64,000 nucleotides of DNA from Thalassotalea sediminis (lineage in GTDB: Bacteria > Pseudomonadota > Gammaproteobacteria > Enterobacterales > Alteromonadaceae). Numbering within the stretch: the stretch's first letter is position 1; every line of letters begins with the position of its first letter. Where the stretch lies: positions 3,224,001 through 3,288,000 of the forward strand of contig NZ_AP027361.1 in the NCBI RefSeq assembly GCF_030295915.1, read 5' to 3'. Below, one piece after another: positions 56,344 through 64,000 of this stretch. The position numbers and the translations under genes are program-made. The notes under the pieces were generated by a model. The model was not told where the DNA came from and ran no database searches. It saw only the letters and a list, made by a program, of their open reading frames with translations.

Positions 56344-59121
56344 TTAAAACTTATAAGTAAAACCGGCTTGATAACTACGCCCATAATCAAAATATTGATC
56401 AGTCGCATAATCTGCATCATCAAACTTAGTTTGGAACGCTTCATTCGTTAAGTTTTGCCCTTGTACATAAATGTATAAGTTGTCATTAACATCATAACCA
56501 ATTTGCGCGTCAACTAACGTTTCACCTAAACCAAAACGCTGTTCAGTGGTTAAGCCAATAGTTGAATAAATCGACGCTGTAAAGTCAGAACGTTTGCGCA
56601 TAGAGGTACGCACTTGAATGCCGTCTTTTTCATAGTAGGCCGTAACGGTTGAAACGCGCTCAGATAGACCAGGCAAAGTATAATCATCACCATTAAAGTC
56701 TTTCATATCTTGCTTAACCATTGTGTGGCTAGCAAAGATACCGAAGCCGTCTAAGCTTTCATCAATAATTTTAAATGGAAAAGAAACAGAAAGCTCAACA
56801 CCACGAAGGTCGCCTTCACCGCCATTTTCTTTTGCATTCACCGTCGCTGTTTTATCGCTAAAGCCATCAATGTTACCTGCAACAGGGTGCGTTGATAACG
56901 AAGCATCATCTAACGGTAGCTCTGTTTCATATACACTATCGAAGTTCCAGTTTTTAATTTTCTTGTAAAATAACGCTACAGAGAAATAACCTTCATCAGA
57001 GAAGTAGTTTTCATAACTTAAGTCGAAACCATCTGCTTCACGGGCCTCTAACTGATAGTTACCACCTGATGCTTTCCAGTAATTACCGTTAATATCGGTA
57101 TCATCAGGGTTGCCACTCCAACTCGTCGGTTCAACTAAAATACCACCTTTCATATCATCCATCGTTGGACGAGCAATGGTTTTAGCAAAGCCAAAGCGCA
57201 AGATTTCATCATCTGAAACATCGACAATAATATTTAAACTTGGTAAGAAGTTAGAATAAGAATGAGAGAAATCTAGTTTGGTATCGATACCGCTCCAACC
57301 GAACGTATCACCAATAGAACTTTGTTCTGTTTTAATGTAGCGTAAACCCACATTACCACGTACCGATTTACCAGCGATTTCTGTTGAAATGTTACCTTGA
57401 ATAAAGGCAGCGGATACTTCTTCACTTACTTGGAAAGCATCGTTAATTTTACCCCAAGAATAAGTCACATCTGTTTCACTATAAACCGCACCACTTGAAA
57501 GTAATGCTTCTTGGTCAAAAATAACAGTATGTCCCAAATTAGCATGTGATAAATCAACAGAACCTAATAAATATTCTGGCGCTATTGCAGCAACATTTGT
57601 ACCTGGGATCATAGCAGATGGTAATACATCAGTTTTTGAATAGCTGATTGTTTTTTGTTTATCACGTTCACGATACGCTAAACCAAATTCAATTGAATCA
57701 AAAACGTCACTTTCTAACATATGTTTAGCAGCAAGTTTAAATGATTTAATTTCATCTTCTACTTTCGGGTTTGATCGTTCACCTGCAAGATCCCACCCCA
57801 TAATATCACCTAAGCCAACAACATTAGGGTCACCATAGTCAAGTGAGCTAGTAAACGTACCACCAGAACCATTTTTATTGAGTTGGTAAGTCACTTCGTT
57901 ACCAGCAAAAGAAGATGCACCACCAAACGTGGCATGTTGATACAAGTCACGCTCAACTTCTGAAGAGCTCGCATCAAAATTAATGGTTAAATCATCGTTT
58001 ACACGATATTCAATGTTTAAACCTAAATTCAAAAGGTCTGCAGTACGGTGTTCTTGGTTATTCTTTACGTAAAAAGGAAAGTTTCTATAGGTTGCACTTG
58101 TTACAAAACCATCATCAACACTATTGATACTGTATTCACAATCAGGGAACTTACCCTCGTCATCACAGTTATTAAACCCGAATTCTATCGCGCCTATATA
58201 ACGTTGGTCGCTAAAATCAACATAGAGAGAATCAACGGTAATCGTTAACTCATCTGTAGGGGCGTATTCAATAACCCCCATAATAGAATCTCTTTCAAGT
58301 ACCGAAGAACGACCTTTAATATTCGCCCCTTTAATACCTGTATAACTATTGCCTTCATCATCGGTTAAGTCATATAAGAAAGGATCACCATGGCGACCAA
58401 ATTGTTTTTCTTGGCCAGGAGATTCCATGGTATTAACGGCTAAAGCAACACCTAAGGTGTCATTTGCAAATTGGTCAATGTAAGAAAAGTTTAAGCGATG
58501 ACCATTATTATCATAACCGTCAACAACAGCATCGTGTCCATTTTTTTCATACTGGCCATTAATAACAAGTACGCGTTCGCCTTTTGATAACGGACTAATC
58601 GTCTGCATATCAATAACACCCGCAATACCTTCACCGGTCATTGAAGCGTTTGGGGTTTTATAAACGCTTACACCACTCATGATTTCAGATGGGTATAAGT
58701 CAAACTCAACACCGCGACCATCACCAATAGAGACTTGCTCACGGCCATTTAAGGTAGTGGTAGATTCATTTTCACCAAAGCCACGAATACTAATCACACT
58801 CGCACGACCTTCTAAACGTTGTGCAGCGAGACCTGAAATGCGTGATAGTGAATCGGCGATTGAAGAATCTGGCAGTTTACCAATATCTTCAGCACTAATG
58901 GCATCAACAACATTTGATGAAAAACGTTTAGTGTTAATTGATTTTATTAAGCTGCCACGCAGGCCCTTTACTTCAATAACTTCAACTTCTTCATCTGCTT
59001 TCTTTGTTTGCTCTTTATCTACTTCCGCTTGCTGTGCATAAGCAAACGATGAAGCGCTAACTGCCATTAAACCAGTCGACAATAACGCCAGTGTTAACTT
59101 GCTCGGTTTAAACTTAACCAT
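56344..59121 (-). CDS. TonB-dependent receptor for maltodextrins (inferred substrate)
   Basis: A 925-residue outer membrane receptor of the large carbohydrate-type TonB-receptor class. The signal peptide ends FAYA. A TonB-box-like EEVEVIEVKGLRGSL (about 45-59) is followed by a plug with DIGKLPDSSIADSLSRISG, ISIRGFGENESTTTLNGREQ and a VYKTPNASMTGEGIAGVID block. The barrel ends in ...FTYKF. It should take up starch-derived oligosaccharides across the outer membrane with TonB-ExbBD energy. The substrate comes from context: three shared operators, GH13 genes on both sides, and similarity in layout to the Caulobacter MalA type. Confidence 0.88.
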   Translation of the reverse strand: MVKFKPSKLTLALLSTGLMAVSASSFAYAQQAEVDKEQTKKADEEVEVIEVKGLRGSLIKSINTKRFSSNVVDAISAEDIGKLPDSSIADSLSRISGLAAQRLEGRASVISIRGFGENESTTTLNGREQVSIGDGRGVEFDLYPSEIMSGVSVYKTPNASMTGEGIAGVIDMQTISPLSKGERVLVINGQYEKNGHDAVVDGYDNNGHRLNFSYIDQFANDTLGVALAVNTMESPGQEKQFGRHGDPFLYDLTDDEGNSYTGIKGANIKGRSSVLERDSIMGVIEYAPTDELTITVDSLYVDFSDQRYIGAIEFGFNNCDDEGKFPDCEYSINSVDDGFVTSATYRNFPFYVKNNQEHRTADLLNLGLNIEYRVNDDLTINFDASSSEVERDLYQHATFGGASSFAGNEVTYQLNKNGSGGTFTSSLDYGDPNVVGLGDIMGWDLAGERSNPKVEDEIKSFKLAAKHMLESDVFDSIEFGLAYRERDKQKTISYSKTDVLPSAMIPGTNVAAIAPEYLLGSVDLSHANLGHTVIFDQEALLSSGAVYSETDVTYSWGKINDAFQVSEEVSAAFIQGNISTEIAGKSVRGNVGLRYIKTEQSSIGDTFGWSGIDTKLDFSHSYSNFLPSLNIIVDVSDDEILRFGFAKTIARPTMDDMKGGILVEPTSWSGNPDDTDINGNYWKASGGNYQLEAREADGFDLSYENYFSDEGYFSVALFYKKIKNWNFDSVYETELPLDDASLSTHPVAGNIDGFSDKTATVNAKENGGEGDLRGVELSVSFPFKIIDESLDGFGIFASHTMVKQDMKDFNGDDYTLPGLSERVSTVTAYYEKDGIQVRTSMRKRSDFTASIYSTIGLTTEQRFGLGETLVDAQIGYDVNDNLYIYVQGQNLTNEAFQTKFDDADYATDQYFDYGRSYQAGFTYKF

Positions 59122-59276
59122 CTGTGCTCTCTCCCCTACCTTCCCTGTATTGTTTTATTTATCAGCGTATCCAATAGCTGTTGTAATAACTAATTGTATA
59201 TTTCATGTGTAAGTCGATACCCACTGTTACGTGGATGTCCTAAATATAGAGAGGTCATCAGCTGAAAAATACATTA

Positions 59277-59290
59277 TGCATACGTATTCA
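59277..59290. promoter_or_regulatory. Maltodextrin regulator operator 3
   Basis: TGCATACGTATTCA: CG-centred palindrome with one mismatched pair, 156 bases before the receptor ATG. Confidence 0.68.
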
Positions 59291-59305
59291 ATTTGGGGAT
59301 TTAGA

Positions 59306-59319
59306 TGCATACGTATTCA
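59306..59319. promoter_or_regulatory. Maltodextrin regulator operator 4
   Basis: TGCATACGTATTCA, identical to operator 3 and 29 bases from it (centre to centre), close to three helical turns. Confidence 0.68.
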
Positions 59320-59452
59320 AAAATGGCGAACACCTCACTTTTTCGTTCTTGAAATATTTAGTTACAGCCTAGATAAAATATAGCATTGCTTGCCAAGTTT
59401 AACGCGTAAAAATCACACAATTAGTTACTTAAACAAGGTTTTACTAAATTAG

Positions 59453-59466
59453 TGAATACGTATGCA
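59453..59466. promoter_or_regulatory. Maltodextrin regulator operator 5
   Basis: TGAATACGTATGCA, the reverse complement of operators 3 and 4, located 93 bases before the pullulanase ATG. Confidence 0.68.
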
Positions 59467-59558
59467 AAATTACTCATAGTCTTCTTATTCAATGCCCTGC
59501 AACGTAAATTAGCCCACATTCACCGACTATAATATGTATCACTCAACGGGATTTTCAG

Positions 59559-62312
59559 ATGCGCATCTTTTTTTGCTTATTATTACTCTGCTTTATTTGG
59601 CAATCAGCAGCCCAACCTTTTTTCACGACGAGTGCGAATGTTAAAACTGACAAACAACAGCAAAACAGTCTGAAAAATGTTCGTGCTGCTAGCGCTCATT
59701 GGCTCACTCCCGACACCATATTAGTTGCCCCGCAACTGGCACAAAACTCGAATACCTTGGTAATGATCAATACGAACCAAGCGCAAACGCAATATGCCCT
59801 CAATAAGTGTGTGTTAAACCAATCATTAGTAGTGCGTTATCCACATTTGCGCGACTTTCATTGTTACCGTGTCAGTATTGCTCAAGAACATATAAAGCAA
59901 TTGTTGAAAACCCCGTTGGCGATTATTAACCAACAAGGAAGTAATGTTATCAACGGGACATGGCTACAAACCGCAAACATCATTGATGCGCTATATACGT
60001 CAGGTGAGAATGACGCCAACGAAGAAAGTGCCTTAGGGGCTTCACTGATAAGTCAGGGAGTAGCATTTAAATTATGGGCTCCCACTGCTTTATCTGTCAA
60101 AGTTCAGCTTTTTGATAAAAATAAGCAGCCAGTTGCGCCATATACTCTTGTTATGCAAGAAGATACAAATACCGGCATATGGTCAGCATCATCTTCTGAA
60201 GCATTAAATGAGCAATTTTATCGTTACCAAATAACGCTTTACCATCCTCGTACACAAAAGATAGAACAAATTACCACAACCGACCCCTATTCTTTAAGCT
60301 TATCAACTAACAGTGAGTACTCACAAATTGTCGATTTAAATAAGCCATCAACCCAACCCAAAGGCTGGTTAACTCAGTTAGATAACCCAGTAAAACAGCC
60401 AGAAGATAATATTTTTTATGAAACACATATTCGAGATTTCAGTGCAAAAGATCCAACGCTTACTAACAAAGCTTTTCGTGGTAAATACCTAGCGTTTACC
60501 GAAGATAATAGTGCCGGTATCCAACATTTAAAGGCATTAAAAGCAGCTGGAATTAACAGTATTCATTTATTGCCAACATTTGATATTGGTACCGTCAATG
60601 AAAGCGACTCGCTCGATATTACCGACTCAATTGCTGATATTTGTCGCCAGCATCAGCTTGATAAAATATGCACGTTACCGACAGATAAATCACAATCTCT
60701 GGTTAGTTATTTGGCAACGTTACCGAGTACAAGCACTCAACAACAAGAAATTATATCTACATTACGCGCTATTGATAATTATAACTGGGGCTATGATCCT
60801 TTCCATTATACGGTTCCCGAAGGCAGCTATGCCGTTAACCCAGATGGAATTGCTCGTATTATCGAATTTCGTACTATGGTGCAGGCGATACACAACTTAG
60901 GCTTTCGCGTAATCATGGATGTTGTTTACAACCACACACATCAAGCGGGTTTAGCGCCAACAGCTGTGTTAGACAAAATTGTTCCTAACTATTACCAACG
61001 CTTAGACATTTTTACCGGCAACATTACGCAATCTACCTGTTGTGACAACACGGCAACTGAACATGTCATGATGGAAAAACTGATGATAGATTCATTAGTT
61101 GTTTGGGCAAGAGACTACAAAATTGATGGTTTCCGTTTTGATTTAATGGGACACCAACCTAAATCGTCAATGCTCAAAGCCCGTAAAGCAGTTAAAGCCG
61201 TTGATACAGATACCTATTTTTACGGTGAAGGATGGAACTTTGGTGAAGTAGCTAATCACCAACGCTTTGAACAAGCTAGCCAACTTGCACTTGGCGGCAC
61301 CGAAATAGGTACTTTTACTGATCGACTACGCGATGCCGTCAGAGGTGGCGCATTTAACGCCCAAGGGCAAGCAATTCGTAAAAGCCAAGGCATTGCTAAT
61401 GGTTTAGCAACCCTACCGAACGATCTTCAAACGGGAGATGAAAATCTGCGTTACCTCACCTTAGCCGATCAACTACGCATCGGTTTAGCAGGTAACCTAG
61501 CCAACTACGCTATAACAACAGCTGATGATGAAATACGTAAAGGGCGAGACATTCCATACGGCGATCAACCGACAGGTTATGCGCTAGATCCAGCAGATAC
61601 CATTAATTATGTATCAAAACACGACAATCAATCACTTTGGGACAATAATCAATATCGAATTGACTACGCCTTATCGACAGAACAACGGGTAAGAATGCAA
61701 TTATTGTCACTTGCCTACCCACTATTTGCACAAGGTATTCCTTTTATTCATATGGGTAGCGAACTTTTACGCTCTAAGGGCTTTTTACGAGATTCATATG
61801 ACTATGGCGACTGGTTCAATTATGTAGACTTTACGAAGCAATCTAATAACTACAATACCGGTTTACCGCCTGCAGATAAAGACCAACAAAATTGGTCAAC
61901 GATTAAAACCTTACGCCAAGAAAATGCAGGCAAAGATCACGTTTCAGCAGAAAACATCACATATAGTTCAGATGTGTTTCTCGATTTAGTCCGCATTCGC
62001 ATGTCTACGCCATTGTTTAGGCTGACAAACGCAGAGCAAATTATTGAGAAAGTGCGTTTTCATAATACTGGCAGTAAACAGCAGCTTGGTGTTATTGCCA
62101 TGAGTATAACAGGCGATCTATTACACCCAAGTGTTGTGGTTATTTTCAATAATGCGGGTGAACCGAAGACAATAAACTTTACTCATGCAGATAGCTATCA
62201 ATTACATCCAATCCAACAACAAGGCACGGACGATACCGTTAAGACAAGTAAAATAGAACGCAATAGCTTCACTGTGCCTGCACTGACTACCGCCGTTTTT
62301 GTCAATAAATAG
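59559..62312 (+). CDS. Exported type I pullulanase (alpha-1,6-glucosidase)
   Basis: A 917-residue secreted debranching enzyme. The signal peptide ends QSAA, before QPFF. An N-terminal beta region (about 30-150, with LTPDTILVAPQ as in CBM41/N-terminal modules) precedes a CBM48 part (about 165-262, GVAFKLWAPTA) and the GH13_13 barrel. The type I pullulanase block YNWGYDP is at 409-414, region I is DVVYNHT, nucleophile D528 lies in GFRFDLMGH, acid/base E557 in YGEGWNFGE, and VSKHDNQSLWDN follows. A C-terminal all-beta domain ends it. It cleaves alpha-1,6 branches of amylopectin, pullulan or limit dextrins in the periplasm or outside. Confidence 0.94.
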   Translation: MRIFFCLLLLCFIWQSAAQPFFTTSANVKTDKQQQNSLKNVRAASAHWLTPDTILVAPQLAQNSNTLVMINTNQAQTQYALNKCVLNQSLVVRYPHLRDFHCYRVSIAQEHIKQLLKTPLAIINQQGSNVINGTWLQTANIIDALYTSGENDANEESALGASLISQGVAFKLWAPTALSVKVQLFDKNKQPVAPYTLVMQEDTNTGIWSASSSEALNEQFYRYQITLYHPRTQKIEQITTTDPYSLSLSTNSEYSQIVDLNKPSTQPKGWLTQLDNPVKQPEDNIFYETHIRDFSAKDPTLTNKAFRGKYLAFTEDNSAGIQHLKALKAAGINSIHLLPTFDIGTVNESDSLDITDSIADICRQHQLDKICTLPTDKSQSLVSYLATLPSTSTQQQEIISTLRAIDNYNWGYDPFHYTVPEGSYAVNPDGIARIIEFRTMVQAIHNLGFRVIMDVVYNHTHQAGLAPTAVLDKIVPNYYQRLDIFTGNITQSTCCDNTATEHVMMEKLMIDSLVVWARDYKIDGFRFDLMGHQPKSSMLKARKAVKAVDTDTYFYGEGWNFGEVANHQRFEQASQLALGGTEIGTFTDRLRDAVRGGAFNAQGQAIRKSQGIANGLATLPNDLQTGDENLRYLTLADQLRIGLAGNLANYAITTADDEIRKGRDIPYGDQPTGYALDPADTINYVSKHDNQSLWDNNQYRIDYALSTEQRVRMQLLSLAYPLFAQGIPFIHMGSELLRSKGFLRDSYDYGDWFNYVDFTKQSNNYNTGLPPADKDQQNWSTIKTLRQENAGKDHVSAENITYSSDVFLDLVRIRMSTPLFRLTNAEQIIEKVRFHNTGSKQQLGVIAMSITGDLLHPSVVVIFNNAGEPKTINFTHADSYQLHPIQQQGTDDTVKTSKIERNSFTVPALTTAVFVNK

Positions 62313-62322
62313 GGAGACAACC

Positions 62323-64000
62323 ATGAATACGCTCAGCAACATCATTAAGGTAGTAACATTTGTTACATGTGTCAGTCTAACAAGCATATGCGCAGCAACA
62401 ACTTTTAACATCAAGCATATAGAGCCATTATCATGGTGGACAAATATGGAATCAAATGCCTTGCAAATCATGGTACACGGTGAAGGCATTGGTGCATTAA
62501 CTCCTAAATTCTCTCAAACTGCGATTACCATTAATCAAGTACATCGGCCTAAGAACCCAAATTACCTTTTTATCGATGTAACGCTTAGCGAAGCGCTTAA
62601 ACCGGGCGATTATGCACTCGATTTTTATTTAGAACAGCAAAAAATAGTGACCAAGCAATATCGCTTTGATAGCAGAAATACGCACTCAGCCGCTGCTCAG
62701 TCTTTTACACCTCGCGATGTCATTTATTTAGTAACACCTGACAGGTTTGCCAACGGTGACCCAAGTAATGATCAGATCGCATACCTTTCAGAGAATGTAG
62801 CACGAGATGAAAAAGGAGGACGTCACGGGGGGGATATTCAAGGTATAATCAATCAACTCGAATACATTGCAGAAATGGGGTTTAGTCAAATATGGACCAA
62901 CCCAATGATTGAAAACAATCAACCGAGCTACTCTTACCATGGCTATTCTGCAACCAACTTTTATAAAATAGACCCTAGGTTTGGTACGAATGAACTCTAC
63001 CGTCAACTTTCCGATAAAGCTCAAGCAAAAGGTATAGGTTTAATCAAAGATGTGGTGTTAAATCACATTGGTTCAAAGCATTGGTGGTTAACAGATTTAC
63101 CGATGGATAATTGGTTAAATTATCAAAACCAACCATACACAGGTACACACCACCGTAGAGAAAGCCTGCACGACCCGCATGCAGCTGACAAAGATCAAAC
63201 ATTATTTGCCAATGGTTGGTTTGTTCCTTCAATGCCAGATTTAAACCAGACTAACCCGTTTGTTAGCACCTATCTAATCCAAAATACATTGTGGTGGATT
63301 GAATTTGCAAATTTATCAGGCCTTCGTGTTGATACCTATTCTTACTCAGATAGAGAATTTTTAACTGCCTGGACAAAACGCATAACAACAGAATTTCCAC
63401 ACATTAATATTGTCGGCGAAGAATGGACCACAAACCCAGCAATAGTCGCCTATTGGCAACGTGGCAAAGTGAATCAAGACGGCTATCAATCTTATCTACC
63501 AAGTGTAATGGACTTTCCTTTTCAAGACGCATTAGTAAACGCATTAACACAACAAGAAAGCTGGAATACCGGTTTTACAAAATTATATCAATCATTGGCA
63601 AATGACTTTCTTTATGCCGATCCATACAACTTAGTTACCTTTGCCGATAATCACGACATGAGTCGCATTTATACACAACTTAATGAGGATATGGCGTTGT
63701 ATAAAATGGCGATGAGTATTTTATTTACCACCCGCGGTATTCCTCAGGTTTTCTACGGAACGGAAATTGCGATGACAAACCGTGGAACTGATGACCATGG
63801 TATTATTCGTAGTGACTTTCCTGGTGGCTGGCAAAAAGATAACGTTAACGTATTCAAAAAGCAGCATTTAACCAAGACACAAGCAGAAGCATTAGCTTTT
63901 ACCAAAACATTACTTAACTGGCGAAAGCAGACTCCTGCAATCCATCAAGGGAAGCTAGTGCACTATGCGCCTAACGCAGGTGTTTACGTGTATGGACGAC
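62323..64000 (+). CDS. Exported GH13 cyclomaltodextrinase/neopullulanase (3' end beyond the window)
   Basis: The gene starts 11 bases after the pullulanase stop with AGGGAGAC upstream and runs off the edge (559 codons visible). A signal peptide (ending ICA) precedes an N-terminal cyclomaltodextrinase-type immunoglobulin-like domain (about 27-120, IEPLSWWTNM and ALQIMVHG). The GH13 barrel starts DVIYLVTPDRFANGDPSND. Region I is DVVLNHIGSKH, nucleophile D337 lies in GLRVDTYSY, acid/base E366 in VGEEW, and D445 in ADNHDMSR. The layout matches periplasmic SusA-like neopullulanases that split cyclic and linear maltodextrins. The terminal beta domain is truncated only by the window. Confidence 0.9.
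   Translation, partial: MNTLSNIIKVVTFVTCVSLTSICAATTFNIKHIEPLSWWTNMESNALQIMVHGEGIGALTPKFSQTAITINQVHRPKNPNYLFIDVTLSEALKPGDYALDFYLEQQKIVTKQYRFDSRNTHSAAAQSFTPRDVIYLVTPDRFANGDPSNDQIAYLSENVARDEKGGRHGGDIQGIINQLEYIAEMGFSQIWTNPMIENNQPSYSYHGYSATNFYKIDPRFGTNELYRQLSDKAQAKGIGLIKDVVLNHIGSKHWWLTDLPMDNWLNYQNQPYTGTHHRRESLHDPHAADKDQTLFANGWFVPSMPDLNQTNPFVSTYLIQNTLWWIEFANLSGLRVDTYSYSDREFLTAWTKRITTEFPHINIVGEEWTTNPAIVAYWQRGKVNQDGYQSYLPSVMDFPFQDALVNALTQQESWNTGFTKLYQSLANDFLYADPYNLVTFADNHDMSRIYTQLNEDMALYKMAMSILFTTRGIPQVFYGTEIAMTNRGTDDHGIIRSDFPGGWQKDNVNVFKKQHLTKTQAEALAFTKTLLNWRKQTPAIHQGKLVHYAPNAGVYVYGR

Larger units (their letters stand above)
59122..59558. other. Divergent promoter region of the receptor and pullulanase genes
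   Basis: These 437 bases are A/T rich and contain no gene. They hold three palindromic operators (listed separately), two near the receptor side and one near the pullulanase side, so both divergent operons should respond to the same regulator. No clear -35/-10 pair could be fixed on either strand. Confidence 0.65.

Overview
The window reads as chromosomal DNA of a marine gammaproteobacterium of the Alteromonadales, most like the Colwelliaceae (Colwellia/Thalassotalea). The support is low G+C, conserved neighbourhoods (amgK-murU beside lptD-surA-pdxA-rsmA-apaG-apaH; rplU-rpmA-obgE with ispB divergent; mdh/argR divergent) and many proteins typical of that order. No rRNA, tRNA, CRISPR array, prophage or insertion sequence was recognised. 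Both ends cut a gene: a GAF-domain sensor on the left and a GH13 cyclomaltodextrinase on the right.

From 1 to about 35.6 kb the content is mostly core. In order: a GAF sensor, a small lipoprotein and a 2OG-Fe(II) oxygenase; rapA-rluA; a DUF3530 protein; djlA-murU-amgK on the minus strand; then, divergent from these, lptD-surA-pdxA-rsmA-apaG-apaH (outer-membrane biogenesis, vitamin B6, rRNA methylation, Ap4A turnover). Next come a chemoreceptor behind a sigma-28 promoter, a radical SAM protein and folA. A Fur-box-controlled siderophore receptor with a PepSY membrane protein follows, then obgE-rpmA-rplU and ispB, an orphan periplasmic binding protein, an LpxH-like phosphatase, mdh, argR, a dCache hybrid histidine kinase, a DyP peroxidase, and glnK-amtB with NtrC/sigma-54-type control sites.

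From 35.8 to 50.6 kb the genes are mixed housekeeping and accessory: two HDOD paralogues, a DUF2797 protein opposite a GIY-YIG protein, DUF3581, a PGPGW membrane protein, an exported ATP-dependent DNA ligase (LigE type), a LysE exporter, an RlmI-like methyltransferase, a sodium:neurotransmitter-type symporter, a lipoprotein M28 peptidase, modABC, and one secreted protein of unknown family (49518-50639).

From 50.8 kb to the right edge lies a starch/maltodextrin utilization locus. It contains an alpha-glucosidase, a lipoprotein alpha-amylase, a TonB-dependent receptor followed by a tryptophan-halogenase-family flavoprotein, a type I pullulanase and an exported cyclomaltodextrinase. Five near-identical CG-centred palindromes (TGMATACGTATKCA type) occur only in its two divergent promoter regions, which implies one LacI-type regulator, probably MalR, encoded outside the window. 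The inferred scheme is that surface and periplasmic enzymes cut and debranch starch, the receptor imports maltodextrins across the outer membrane, and the cytoplasmic alpha-glucosidase finishes the job. The halogenase-like enzyme inside this regulon and a 144-bp imperfect inverted repeat next to it are the least explained parts of the window.
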